Assembly (NCBI RefSeq): GCF_036178845.1 | Contig: NZ_CP108070.1 | Span: 11,842,001 to 11,906,000, forward strand | Direction of reading: 5' to 3' | DNA length: 64,000 nucleotides | Source of the DNA: Streptomyces sp. NBC_00271 | GTDB taxonomy: Bacteria; Actinomycetota; Actinomycetes; Streptomycetales; Streptomycetaceae | Translations under genes and position numbers: made by a program | In this document: one piece after another, positions 33,802 through 41,615 of the stretch | Layout: each line of letters begins with the position of its first letter | How positions within the stretch are numbered: the stretch's first letter is position 1 | The notes under the pieces: generated by a model | The model's database searches: none | What the model was told of the DNA's origin: nothing | The model's input: the letters and a program-made list of their open reading frames with translations, nothing else

Positions 33802-33981
33802 TCAGCTCCGGCCGCCGTCCGGCGCGGTGGCCCGGCCGCCGAACGACAGCTTCAGCATGCGGGCCCCGCCGCACCGCGGGCACTGTCCGTCCGGGCCGAC
33901 GGCGGTGGGCCGGCACTTGAGGCGGCAGGCGGGGCACTTGAACCAGGCGACGCCCGCGCCACGCAGCGGAATGATTCTCAC
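33802..33981 (-). CDS. Small zinc-ribbon protein
   Basis: 59 residues. FKCPACRLKCRPTAVG, then GQCPRCGGARMLKLSFGG, provide two Cys-x2-Cys knuckles for zinc. GTG at 33981, six bases after GGGAGG, is preferred to an earlier GTG. It is divergent from an ArsR gene, and the intervening palindrome at 34010-34030 may control both. Confidence 0.7.
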   Translation of the reverse strand: MRIIPLRGAGVAWFKCPACRLKCRPTAVGPDGQCPRCGGARMLKLSFGGRATAPDGGRS

Positions 33982-34009
33982 GCCAGCCTCCCTCACATCG
34001 CGTATAGAG

Positions 34010-34030
34010 TTGCTAATCTTAGCAATTGCT
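34010..34030. promoter_or_regulatory. Overlapping palindromes, candidate ArsR operator
   Basis: TTGCTAA-TC-TTAGCAA (34010-34025) is perfect and overlaps AGCAATTGCT (34021-34030). It lies 29 bases upstream of the zinc-ribbon start and between it and the divergent ArsR gene. Confidence 0.65.
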
Positions 34031-34196
34031 TAGGTCGTCACTGCTGGTTTCGGGCGGCTCGGTTCTCGTGCGCGGATTCGGCTGGGCCGCTGCCCCACGC
34101 GAGGATGGGCCACATGTGTTTGACGAGTGGGTTGATGCGATGCGCCGAGGACGGCCTGGTGCGGCCGTGTGGCCGTACCGGGGAGGCGACGACACG

Positions 34197-34547
34197 ATGA
34201 GTACGCCGCTGTACCAACTGAAGGCCGAGTTCTTCAAGACGCTCGGCCACCCGGCGCGCATCCGGGTCCTGGAGCTGCTGAGCGAGCGCGAGCACGCGGT
34301 CGCGGAGATGCTCCCGGAGGTAGGGATCGAAGCAGCGCATCTGTCGCAGCAGCTCGCGGTGCTGCGCCGGGCGAACCTGGTGGTGACCCGCAGGGAGGGG
34401 TCGACCGTGTACTACTCGCTGACGAGCCCGCACATCGCCGAGCTGCTCAGGGTCGCCCGCACGATCCTGTCCGGCGTGCTCACCGGACAGGCCGAACTCC
34501 TCGCCGATCTGCAGGCCGCCCGGCCCCAGGCGAAACCGCCTTCGTAA
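34197..34547 (+). CDS. ArsR-family regulator (copy 2)
   Basis: 116 residues: MSTPLYQLKAEFFKTLGHPA, RIRVLELLSEREHAVAEMLP, HLSQQLAVLRRANLVVTRRE, GSTVYYSL. It is a close paralogue of the genes at 29611 and 37107 and likewise lacks metal-site cysteines. ATG at 34197 follows GGGAGG by ten bases. It lies upstream of the hydrogenase-type pair, 150 bases away, which it may control. Confidence 0.9.
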   Translation: MSTPLYQLKAEFFKTLGHPARIRVLELLSEREHAVAEMLPEVGIEAAHLSQQLAVLRRANLVVTRREGSTVYYSLTSPHIAELLRVARTILSGVLTGQAELLADLQAARPQAKPPS

Positions 34548-34697
34548 CGGCGGCCCTCAACCGGCGGCCGCTTCCCGGGACTGACAGCGCTCTGTGGTAG
34601 CGGGAGGCGGCCGCTTCACCCCCGAGTGACGTATGTCCGGTCGCAGGTGGCCTGTCGGGCACCTGCCGACAAGTCCTCACTGTGCCAGGGAGGGTTC

Positions 34698-35177
34698 ATG
34701 GGCCTGCTGCGCAAGATCCGGGACACCGGGCGGGTGGCCGAGCCGGCTCCGCCGCGCCCGGAGGGCGTCCTGCCGCAGGCGCGGGAGTTCGGCGGCTCGG
34801 TGCAGGTGAGGTGCGTCGCCGCCGGTTCCTGCAACGGGTGCGAGATCGAGATCGCGGCGGCCTTCAACCCGGTGTACGACGCGGAGCGGTATGGCGCCCG
34901 GCTGGTGGCCTCGCCCCGGCACGCGGACGTGGCGCTGGTGACCGGGCCGGTGACGCGGAACATGGCCGAGCCGCTGCGCCGCACAGTCGCTGCGATGCCC
35001 GAGCCGCGGCTGGTGGTGGCGGTCGGTGACTGTGCGATCAACTGCGGGGAGTTCGCGGGCGGGTACGGCGTCGAGGGCGCCGTCTCCGACGTCGTTCCGG
35101 TGGATCTTCAAGTGCCCGGGTGCCCGCCGGAGCCAGGTGAGATTGTGGCGGCGCTGAGGAGAGTCACCGGACGGTGA
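34698..35177 (+). CDS. NuoB/HyfI-like [4Fe-4S] subunit
   Basis: This 159-residue protein of the NADH-quinone oxidoreductase B / group 4 hydrogenase small-subunit family has cysteine motifs AAGSCNGCEIEI, VGDCAINCG and VPGCPPEPGEI, enough to hold the N2-type cluster. GGGAGGG lies five bases before the ATG. It overlaps the next gene by four bases (GTGA). In related Streptomyces loci it belongs to a six- to eight-gene membrane complex. Here only the first piece of one membrane subunit follows, so the complex cannot be complete at this site. Confidence 0.85.
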   Translation: MGLLRKIRDTGRVAEPAPPRPEGVLPQAREFGGSVQVRCVAAGSCNGCEIEIAAAFNPVYDAERYGARLVASPRHADVALVTGPVTRNMAEPLRRTVAAMPEPRLVVAVGDCAINCGEFAGGYGVEGAVSDVVPVDLQVPGCPPEPGEIVAALRRVTGR

Positions 35178-35650
35178 GCCTGATTCCGGCCGCCCTCGCG
35201 ACGGCCACCGCGTTGGGCGTGGCGGGCGCGCCGGCCGGGCTGGTCCTGCCGCAGCGGGTGCGCGGCTGGGCAGTGGGTGTGCTGACGGCGGGCGTGGGGA
35301 TGGCCGGTGACGCGTCGGGTGTGGCAGCACTGGGCGGAAGCCGCTGGTCGGCCGAGATCCCCGGGCTGCTCCCGCTGGCCGGGACGCATCTGGCCGTGGA
35401 CGCGCTGTCCGGACTGTTCATGGCGGTGGCCGGGGCCGTGGTGGCGGCGGTGGCGGTCTACGGCATCGGTTACGTGGCCGGGCATGTGCCGTACGGCCTC
35501 GGCTCGCGGGGCGCGCAGGCAGTGCTCCCGCTGTTCGCGCTGACCCTGCTGCTGGTGCCCGCGGCGGCCTCGGTGTCGACGTTCCTCCTGTCCTGGCCGA
35601 GCACCGCGCCCGGCCCGCCGTGCGGGAGGCCGCGGTCTGGTACGCGGTGA
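35174..35650 (+). pseudogene. Hydrogenase-4 subunit B / NuoL-like fragment
   Basis: The first ~140 residues read as the N-terminal membrane helices of a HyfB/NuoL antiporter-like subunit (VLTAGVGMAGDASGVAALGG, LPLAGTHLAVDALSGLFMAV, FALTLLLVPAAASVSTFLLS W). After FLLSW some codons are missing. A continuation LAEHRARPAVREAAVWYAVM appears in another frame and is then cut at about 35655 by the opposite-strand gene. Over 400 residues of the normal protein are absent. Confidence 0.75.
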
Positions 35651-35660
35651 TGACCCGCCG

Positions 35661-36203
35661 TCATGACGACTTCTCCCTGAGCCCCGGCACACGCTCGGCA
35701 CCGTCCGGCCACAACACCTCGACGCCGATTCCGTGGCTGCGCGCATAAGCCACCAAGTGAGCGGTGGCGTCATGGCCATTGGACGCGGTGCCGTCCCAGA
35801 TCGCCACCATCCGGGCACAGGAACGCAACAGCCGCTCGTCCGCGCGGACGCAGGCATCCCGGTCCGCCGGGTCGTACTCCAGCAGCCGCACCTGCTGCGA
35901 CAGCAGCAGCAACTCCCCGGCCGCCAGCCAATCCCGCTCCCGCAGCAGCGCGGGAACCCGGTTCAGCGTGGGCACCACGGCCACCAGCGCCAGCCCAGCC
36001 TTCTTCGCGGCCCGCCCGAACGCCACCGGCAGCCCCTGCCCGACCCGGACCAGGCCCGTTCGGCCGGCCTCGGCACACTGGGCCAGCCGCACGCGAAGCT
36101 CCTCCTCCAGCAGCGCCAGGGTCCAGGGCGCGAGATCCGCGTGCCCCACTACAGCGATCAACCTCCGCAGTCCTTTCTCCCCGTCCACCCCGGTCACGGC
36201 CAC
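35661..36203 (-). CDS. Rossmann-like (SLOG-type?) hypothetical protein
   Basis: 180 residues: a beta strand LRRLIAVVGHADLAPWTLAL, a central GLALVAVVPTLNRVPALLRE, then DRDACVRADERLLRSCARMV, AIWDGTASNGHDATAHLVAY and ARSHGIGVEVLWP. The order (VVGH loop, late IWDG and a helix with GHDATAHL) resembles nucleotide-binding SLOG-like domains, but the assignment is tentative. It starts at 36203 and has no co-directional partner nearby. Its 3' end abuts the broken HyfB fragment, suggesting it marks a deletion junction. Confidence 0.6.
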   Translation of the reverse strand: MAVTGVDGEKGLRRLIAVVGHADLAPWTLALLEEELRVRLAQCAEAGRTGLVRVGQGLPVAFGRAAKKAGLALVAVVPTLNRVPALLRERDWLAAGELLLLSQQVRLLEYDPADRDACVRADERLLRSCARMVAIWDGTASNGHDATAHLVAYARSHGIGVEVLWPDGAERVPGLREKSS

Positions 36204-36340
36204 CAGCCAACCGAAGAGGTCTTCAGCTGTGTTTCAGGGCAGTGCGCGGGGTGGGAGACAGGGGTGGCCGCGTGCGAGGAGAACGGCCGCCCGCCGGCTC
36301 CTTCGATCCACAGCTTCACTGCTGGACCGGTGTTCCCATA

Positions 36341-36375
36341 GGGTCGACCGGCCCCAAGGCGAGGCCGGTCGGCCC
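36341..36375 (-). terminator. Hairpin terminator after the DUF6126 gene
   Basis: The arms GGGTCGACCGGCC and GGCCGGTCGGCCC pair over 13 positions with one G-T wobble and a 9-base loop. It is placed 36 bases past the stop of the leftward small membrane gene. Confidence 0.7.
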
Positions 36376-36410
36376 TGGTCCGTGGGGAACGCGACCTCTC
36401 TGCTTCCTGG

Positions 36411-36596
36411 TTACTTGTGCGCGTGCTCGCCCAGGTAGAAGAGCAGCCACACGAACCCGGCGAACAGATGGGTGCCGAAGATGTAGAAGCCCGCCCGGAT
36501 CGCGACACCGCGCTCGATCTGCCACTCCCTGTTCTTGGCCTTCCGCTCGCGCCGCTTGCTCTCCGGCCGCTCGGTCGCCTCAGCATCATCACTCAC
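36411..36596 (-). CDS. DUF6126-type small membrane protein
   Basis: 61 residues: a charged N-terminus (SDDAEATERPESKRRERKAK) and one membrane helix (FYIFGTHLFAGFVWLLFYLG). It resembles the Streptomyces DUF6126 family. GTG at 36596 with GGGAG eight bases before it is used. It lies downstream of the ArsR/HATPase operon and is probably the end of that transcript. Confidence 0.75.
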   Translation of the reverse strand: MSDDAEATERPESKRRERKAKNREWQIERGVAIRAGFYIFGTHLFAGFVWLLFYLGEHAHK

Positions 36597-36639
36597 AGTG
36601 TCGTCTCCCTGCTTCCCGCGATCTCCACGTTGATACGGC

Positions 36640-37110
36640 CTACGACGGCATGCGGAACCGGACGAGGACCACCTTGCCGTCATGGTCGGCGGCCGGTTCC
36701 GCGCTGACGTCGCCGTCGTACTCGGCGGCCAGCTCGGCCACCAGCTGCAGCCCTGCGCCCGTCGCGCCCGGTTCAAGCTCGGGCAGATGCGGCTCGGCGT
36801 CGGCGACACTGACGACCAGCCGCCCCGCCCCGACCGTCATGCCCACGTCCGCGACCGGGGACCGTGGTGCATGGCGCAGCACGTTCACGATCAGCTCACT
36901 GACCACCAGCACCACCGCGTCGGCGAACGCGGAGCCCGGTGCGACGCCGACCCCGCCGAAGCGCCCGGTCACCGCCTCACGGGCCTGCCGCACCGCGTCC
37001 GGTCCTACCGGTACGGAGACGAAGTGGCGTCGCATCTGCGCCGGCACATGCTCTATTGCTGCTGCGGGCCGGCTTCGGCGCCACGGCCGGAACGAGCGTC
37101 CGCCCATCAC
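36640..37110 (-). CDS. HATPase-domain anti-sigma-like protein (copy 2)
   Basis: 156 residues, GHKL ATPase fold: ADAVVLVVSELIVNVLRHAP as N-box, GAGRLVVSVADAEPHLPELE, then GATGAGLQLVAELAAEYDGD. It resembles the RsbW-like kinases of Streptomyces. Its start overlaps the stop of the ArsR gene, so the regulator and the switch protein are made together. Confidence 0.85.
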   Translation of the reverse strand: MMGGRSFRPWRRSRPAAAIEHVPAQMRRHFVSVPVGPDAVRQAREAVTGRFGGVGVAPGSAFADAVVLVVSELIVNVLRHAPRSPVADVGMTVGAGRLVVSVADAEPHLPELEPGATGAGLQLVAELAAEYDGDVSAEPAADHDGKVVLVRFRMPS

Positions 37111-37454
37111 TGCGCCGACTCCGTGACACGCAGCTCGTCCAGCAGCTCCCGCCGGCTCGCCGCCAGTACGGACAGGATCCGGCGCGCCGCGGCCAGCAGC
37201 TCGGCCACGTCCCCGCCCGCCAGCTCGTACATCACGGTGGAGCCGGTACGGGTGGCGGTGACGATCCCGGAGCGGCGCAGCACCGCCAGCTGCTGCGAGA
37301 GGTTCGACGGCTCGACCTCGATCGCCGTCAGCAGGTCACGCACCGGCTTCGCCCCGTCCTGCAGCAGCTCCAGCACCCTGATCCGTACCGGATGCCCGAG
37401 CATCCGGAAGAACTCCGCCTTCGCCTCGTACAGCGGCACCTGCATGCCCGTCAC
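37107..37454 (-). CDS. ArsR-family regulator (copy 3)
   Basis: 115 residues: VPLYEAKAEFFRMLGHPVRI, RVLELLQDGAKPVRDLLTAI, NLSQQLAVLRRSGIVTATRT, GSTVMYEL. It is very similar to copy 1 (29611). It is the middle gene of a coupled trio, overlapping both the small protein upstream (GTGA) and the HATPase gene downstream. Confidence 0.9.
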   Translation of the reverse strand: MTGMQVPLYEAKAEFFRMLGHPVRIRVLELLQDGAKPVRDLLTAIEVEPSNLSQQLAVLRRSGIVTATRTGSTVMYELAGGDVAELLAAARRILSVLAASRRELLDELRVTESAQ

Positions 37455-37633
37455 CCCTCGTCTGCCCCTGCGGCCTCGACGTCGAGCCCGAGCCCGTGGG
37501 CCAGCCGCACCGCGTCGTCCAGCTCGTCCTGCGCCACCGCCACGGCGTACACGTCCTCGGCCGCCACGGCATCCGCCAGCTGGGCCCGGGCCGCCCGCAC
37601 CCGCGCCAACAGCGCCTCGGTGACTGTGTCCAC
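37451..37633 (-). CDS. Small helical protein leading the ArsR-HATPase operon
   Basis: 60 residues, Ala-rich helix: TVTEALLARVRAARAQLADA, VAAEDVYAVAVAQDELDDAV, RLAHGLGLDVEAAGADEG. GTG at 37633 is preferred because GGAGG is five bases upstream; a TTG at 37654 is the longest alternative. Stop overlaps the ArsR start. Function unknown. Confidence 0.65.
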   Translation of the reverse strand: MDTVTEALLARVRAARAQLADAVAAEDVYAVAVAQDELDDAVRLAHGLGLDVEAAGADEG

Positions 37634-37660
37634 CCCGACCTCCACATCATGCAATTAACG

Positions 37661-37680
37661 AATTGAAGAACTCTTCAATT
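37661..37680. promoter_or_regulatory. Palindrome, candidate ArsR operator
   Basis: AATTGAAGA-AC-TCTTCAATT is perfect except for the two central bases and lies 28 bases upstream of the first gene of the ArsR operon. It is A/T-rich like the sites at 29499 and 34010. Confidence 0.7.
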
Positions 37681-37789
37681 GTAGATCCTGCGAAGCACGA
37701 AAGTCGCGCCGTCCCGCCCTGGCCCGGTAGCTGGGCCTGGAACGTGTTGAGCGGGAGGGGTGAACGGGCGCAAAACCCTGCATCAGACG
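37681..37789. other. Upstream of ArsR operon, no gene
   Basis: This short stretch leads to the perfect palindrome at 37790. No coding or other structure was seen. Confidence 0.3.
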
Positions 37790-37823
37790 ACTGCGGTACC
37801 GCCGGATCCGGCGGTACCGCAGT
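37790..37823. repeat. 34-bp perfect palindrome
   Basis: Seventeen bases starting ACTGCGGTACCGCCGG are mirrored exactly around the centre GGATCC with no loop. It may be a bidirectional terminator, a cruciform or a protein site. It lies at least 150 bases from any supported start. Confidence 0.8.
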
Positions 37824-38217
37824 GTCTTACCGGGTGGCGTCCCGCCCGGCACGTCTGTGGCGGCCGGTGTCACCCGGTGGGCTGGCCTTCCCCGACTTGG
37901 CGCTGTCCGGACCGGTGTCGGCGTCTACGTTCGGTGCACGCGTACATGGGCACACGCTGGGGGAGCGAGATGAGGAACTGGGAGAGGGCACTGTCGGTGC
38001 TGGAGGCGCTGCGTGAGCGCGGGCAGGCGCCGACTTCCAGCAGACGGACGGGCCCAAGCTCACCGACGCCGGCGCCAAGTTCGGCACGGCACCGCAGCTG
38101 TAGCGCGCGGACTCACTCTGCCGGGCCCGGCCGTGCCGCTATGCGCCGGGCAATACACTTCAATTCCTGCCGCGGAGACCGCCCTTCACCTGCCAGAGAG
38201 GCGATCTAGCCCCTACC
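37824..38217. other. Intergenic, weak protein-like scraps
   Basis: A plus-strand stretch near 37950-38040 reads MRNWERALSVLEALRERGQA with a GGGGGAGCGAG-like site before it, but coding quality is lost soon after and no stop-bounded product is convincing. It is possibly the start of a broken gene. Confidence 0.3.
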
Positions 38218-38658
38218 GTGGGCGATGTGTCCTCCGCACCTGCGCCCCCGCCCGGCGGGCCCCCGCCACCGGGCCGACGGCAGCGGCTGCGAGCACGCTG
38301 GGCCGACCGGCATGCCCTGCCCCGGTTCGGCTACTGGCTGCTCAGCCGGGGCGCCGTCGTGCTGACGATGTGCGGTGCCCTGTACGTGCTCAACGGGTTC
38401 CTGATCGGCTGGGCAAACGCCTACGACGTGCTGACCGGCATCACCTCGCCCGCGACCGTCCGCCCCCAGTGGTGCGCGTGGCCGCTGTCCCTGATCGGCT
38501 GGGCCGCAATCCCTGCCATCATCGGAGCTGCCGCCGGCTACGTCATCACCGAGCAGATCCAGGCCCACCACGCGCGCGAGCTGAGTGACGTCCTCGACGA
38601 ACTGCGCCGCCTGGCCGACCCCCCCGGCCCGCCCCCGCCATCCGGGAGCGGCTCGTGA
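38218..38658 (+). CDS. DUF6313-type membrane protein
   Basis: 146 residues: a Pro-rich start, then two membrane segments (AVVLTMCGALYVLNGFLIGW, PLSLIGWAAIPAIIGAAAGY) separated by ANAYDVLTGITSPATVRPQW, and a helical cytoplasmic tail. This resembles the Streptomyces DUF6313 family of unknown function. GTG at 38218 or 38227 may be the start. It is coupled to the next gene by a 4-base overlap. Confidence 0.75.
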   Translation: MGDVSSAPAPPPGGPPPPGRRQRLRARWADRHALPRFGYWLLSRGAVVLTMCGALYVLNGFLIGWANAYDVLTGITSPATVRPQWCAWPLSLIGWAAIPAIIGAAAGYVITEQIQAHHARELSDVLDELRRLADPPGPPPPSGSGS

Positions 38659-38960
38659 TCACCCTGCACGAGGTGCACAAACGGGACGGCGAGGACGTCA
38701 AGGCCGCGGTCCTGGCCTTCGGCGCCCGCCACCCCTTCGACGGCGCCAGGCCGGACGCCGAACCGGACTGGAAATGGGCAGAGAAGCACTTCACCCGCTT
38801 GATCGAGGTGATCATGGGAACGGCGGCACTTGCACAGACCCGCAGCACGGACACCGTCCACCTGGCCGAAGACGAAGCCGTCCAACTCCTGCTCACGCTG
38901 AACACAGTTCCGCGCTATCGCTGCCCCATCTGCGTCAAGCAGCAACGGGATGCGCTGTGA
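38655..38960 (+). CDS. Hypothetical protein in a three-gene operon
   Basis: 101 residues: MITLHEVHKRDGEDVKAAVL, AFGARHPFDG, WKWAEKHFTRLIEVIMG, ending CPICVKQQRDAL with a Cys-x2-Cys. It is coupled to the membrane protein upstream and followed by the pentapeptide protein, 25 bases downstream. Family not recognised. Confidence 0.6.
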   Translation: MITLHEVHKRDGEDVKAAVLAFGARHPFDGARPDAEPDWKWAEKHFTRLIEVIMGTAALAQTRSTDTVHLAEDEAVQLLLTLNTVPRYRCPICVKQQRDAL

Positions 38961-38985
38961 CTCCCTGGCCTACCCTGGAGACGTG

Positions 38986-39657
38986 GTGACGGACGCTCAA
39001 CGCGCCGAGCACGCAGCCCGCCTACGCGGACTGCTCTACCTCGCCTGCCCCGACGCCCCCGCCACCGCCATCACGGCAACCGCGGAGGCCATCGCTGAGA
39101 ACGCAGAGGAAACGCCCTTCCTGCAAGCCTTTCAGCTCAGTCGCACCAAGCCGCCGCTGGACGAGCTGAACCTGCGCGGCGCGGACCTGCGCGGCGCGGG
39201 CCTGGCCAACGCGGACCTGAACGGCGCGGACCTGCGCGGCACGGACCTGGCCAACGCGGACCTGCGCGGCGCGGACCTGAACGGCGCGCACCTGAACGGC
39301 GCGGACCTGCGCGGCACGGACCTGAACGGCGCGAGGCTGACCACCGCGCACCTGAACGGCGCGCACCTGACCGACGCGCAGCTGAACCGCGCGATCCTGT
39401 ACCGCGCGATCCTGAACGGCGCGGACCTGAACGGCGCGGACCTGAACGGCGCGGACCTGACCGACGCGGACCTGAAGGGTGCGCGGCTCACAGGTGTTGT
39501 GAACATGCACCTGCCGGTAGGAGCAACTTGGGATTCGCGCACAAGGTGGCCTGCCGACTTGGTATCGGTTGTTATCGAGCGGTCCGACGAGGTGAGTCCA
39601 GGCGTCTACAGGGTGCGCGGCGGGCAGAGCCCAGACAGGAGCACCGTCCGGGTCTGA
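38986..39657 (+). CDS. Pentapeptide-repeat protein
   Basis: 223 residues: an N-terminal helical part (TDAQRAEHAARLRGLLYLAC), then about 20 A(D/N)LxG pentapeptides from LNLRGADLRGAGLANADLNG to GADLTDADLKGARLTGV, forming a right-handed square beta-helix, and a C-terminal non-repeat domain. Some such proteins mimic DNA and protect gyrase, but most have no known function. GTG at 38986, six bases after GGAG, is chosen. The coding DNA is a visible ~15-bp tandem repeat from about 39161 to 39480. Confidence 0.9.
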   Translation: MTDAQRAEHAARLRGLLYLACPDAPATAITATAEAIAENAEETPFLQAFQLSRTKPPLDELNLRGADLRGAGLANADLNGADLRGTDLANADLRGADLNGAHLNGADLRGTDLNGARLTTAHLNGAHLTDAQLNRAILYRAILNGADLNGADLNGADLTDADLKGARLTGVVNMHLPVGATWDSRTRWPADLVSVVIERSDEVSPGVYRVRGGQSPDRSTVRV

Positions 39658-39779
39658 CAAGCCCGGCGCCCGCGGCCTTCTTGCTCCCCGCGGTCGCTTG
39701 GCTGGGGCTGTCCGCCTTCCCCAGCCTCGGTCTCCCGCTGGTCAGTTGTCCCCTAGGTCGTGTCTTCAAAAGATCTTGA

Positions 39780-39994
39780 GTGGTGGATCATGGTGGGGTG
39801 ATACGTCGCCATGAACTGTCGGACGCCGAGTGGGAGTTCGTCCGGCCGCTGCTGCCCGAGCCCTTGCGGGGGCGGAAGCGGTTGGACGACCGCACCGTGC
39901 TCAACGGGATCGTGTGGAAGTTCCGGACCGGCACCGCCTGGAGGGATGTGCCCGAGCGGTACGGTCCGTGGGCCACGCTGCACTGCGGGTGCCG
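39780..39994 (+). pseudogene. IS5-family transposase, N-terminal fragment
   Basis: RRHELSDAEWEFVRPLLPEP, NGIVWKFRTGTAWRDVPERY and GPWATLH are typical of the IS5 (DUF4096) N-terminus. After about 39994 the sequence changes to unrelated DNA, so the rest was removed when another element landed here. Confidence 0.85.
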
Positions 39995-40012
39995 ATTAAT
40001 TATCCGGCCTGG

Positions 40013-40732
40013 TCAAGCAACATGTCGGTACTCGTGAAGGGCTCCGCCGAGGCGGTCTCGGCGGTGGACCTCCAGGTGGCTGATGTGTCCTGGCGCGCTG
40101 ATCGGCTCGGGTATCGGGCGGAGCGGAGCGGCGTGCTCCAACGTTCTGTGCGGTCGATGCTCGTTGTAAAAGGTCTCGAACTCGCGGAGCGCGTGTAGAA
40201 GGTGGCTCTGGTTCCAGATCAGCGTTCGGTCCAGGAGTTCGCGTCGGCAGGTCTGAATCCAGCGCTCCATGATGGAGTTCATCCGCGGCATCCGTATGCC
40301 GCTTCTGACGATCCTGAGTCCGGCGTCGGCGAGCACGGCGTCGAAGGCCTGCGTGAACTTGGAGTCGCGGTCGCGGATCAAGAACCTGGATCTGCTGCCC
40401 GCGTCCTCGAGATCCATGAGGAGATTGCGTCCGACCTGCACGACCCACTGCGCGGTGGGGTGCGCGGTTACGCCCAGGACCCGGATGCGCCGGGTGGAGT
40501 GCTCGATGACGGCAAAGACGTACAGGCGTGCCCCGGTCAGGGTGCGGGTCTCGAAGAAGTCGCACGCGAGCAGTGCGTCGGCCTGGCTGCGAAGGAAGTC
40601 GGCCCACGTCGTGCTGTGTCGTTCCGGCGCGGGCGGGATGCCGTGCTCGCGGAGGATCTCCCAGACGGTGGATGCGGCGACCTTGATGCCGAGGGTCGCG
40701 AGTTCACCGTGGATCCGGCGATACCCCCATGA
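40013..40732 (-). pseudogene. Integrase-core (rve) transposase, 5'-truncated
   Basis: The leftward frame is open from about 40732 and has the integrase catalytic core: WGYRRIHGELATLGIKVAAS, LLACDFFETRTLTGARLYVF with the first Asp, RFLIRDRDSKFTQAFDAVLA with the second Asp and MNSIMERWIQTCRRELLDRT with Glu. The N-terminal helix-turn-helix part is lost at the boundary with the IS6-type element. All three catalytic acids remain, but there is no start. Confidence 0.8.
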
Positions 40733-41600
40733 GGGGCGCTGTCACGTTGACTGACTGGGTGGGATGATCTTCTGGTTGGTCGTGGTGGAGGGGGATCGTC
40801 CGTGGAGAGCGCGTCGCCGTCGTATAGGGGGCACCGTTACCCGGTCGAGGTCATATCCCACTGCGTGTGGCTGTACCACCGATTCCCGCTCAGCTTCCGC
40901 GAGGTCGAGGAGCTGCTGCTCCAGCGCGGCGTGATCGTCTCCTACGAGACCATCCGCCGCTGGTGCGCCAAGTTCGGCCAGGCCTACGCGAACGGACTGC
41001 GCCGCCGTCGGCCACGGCCCGGCGACAAGTGGCACCTGGACGAGGTCTTCATCAAGATCAACGGGGAGCACAAGTACCTGTGGCGGGCCGTCGACCAGGA
41101 CGGCAACGTGCTCGACATCCTCGTGCAGAACCGGCGGGACAAGGCCGCCGCCAGGCGCTTCTTCCGCCGCCTGATGAAGAAGACCGGCACGGTGCCGCGG
41201 GTGGTCGTCACCGACAAGCTCCGCTCCTACGGCGCCGCCCACCGCGAGGTCATGCCCTCCGTCGAGCACCGCTCACACAAGGGACTGAACAACCGGGCCG
41301 AGAACTCCCACCAGCCCACCCGGCAGCGCGAACGCGCGATGAAGGGCTTCCGCAGCATCGGTGGAGCACAGCGGTTCCTGTCCGCGTTCAGCGGCATCTC
41401 ACCCCACTTCCGACCTCACCGCCACCTGATGACCGCCCCCGACCACCGAGCCGAGATGACCATCCGCTTCGCCATCTGGGACCAGATCACCGACGCTGTC
41501 GGCCGACCCACCACGGTCTGACCAAAGGCCCGGAACCCAGCAACACCACACCCTGACACGCCGCCAGATCTCCACACACCCGACAACGTGACAGTGCCCC
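40733..41600 (+). mobile_element. IS6-family insertion sequence
   Basis: The 17-base ends GGGGCGCTGTCACGTTG (40733-40749) and, inverted, CAACGTGACAGTGCCCC (41584-41600) match with one difference and enclose a single transposase gene, giving an element of about 860-870 bp. The flanks do not form an obvious 8-bp duplication, which fits IS6 recombination between copies. Confidence 0.85.
40802..41521 (+). CDS. IS6-family transposase
   Basis: 239 residues: RYPVEVISHCVWLYHRFPLS, FREVEELLLQRGVIVSYETI, KWHLDEVFIKINGEHKYLWR with the first Asp, VVVTDKLRSYGAAHREVMPS with the second, NNRAENSHQPTRQRERAMKG with Glu. The DDE triad is intact and the frame whole, so it is likely active. It starts 52 bases inside the left terminal repeat. 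Confidence 0.93.
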   Translation: MESASPSYRGHRYPVEVISHCVWLYHRFPLSFREVEELLLQRGVIVSYETIRRWCAKFGQAYANGLRRRRPRPGDKWHLDEVFIKINGEHKYLWRAVDQDGNVLDILVQNRRDKAAARRFFRRLMKKTGTVPRVVVTDKLRSYGAAHREVMPSVEHRSHKGLNNRAENSHQPTRQRERAMKGFRSIGGAQRFLSAFSGISPHFRPHRHLMTAPDHRAEMTIRFAIWDQITDAVGRPTTV

Positions 41601-41615
41601 GAGGAAGGGTGTCTG

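Noticed and set aside
39161..39480. Regular repeats that could suggest a CRISPR array
   Set aside because: The repeats have no spacers, a 15-bp period and translate into pentapeptide repeats.
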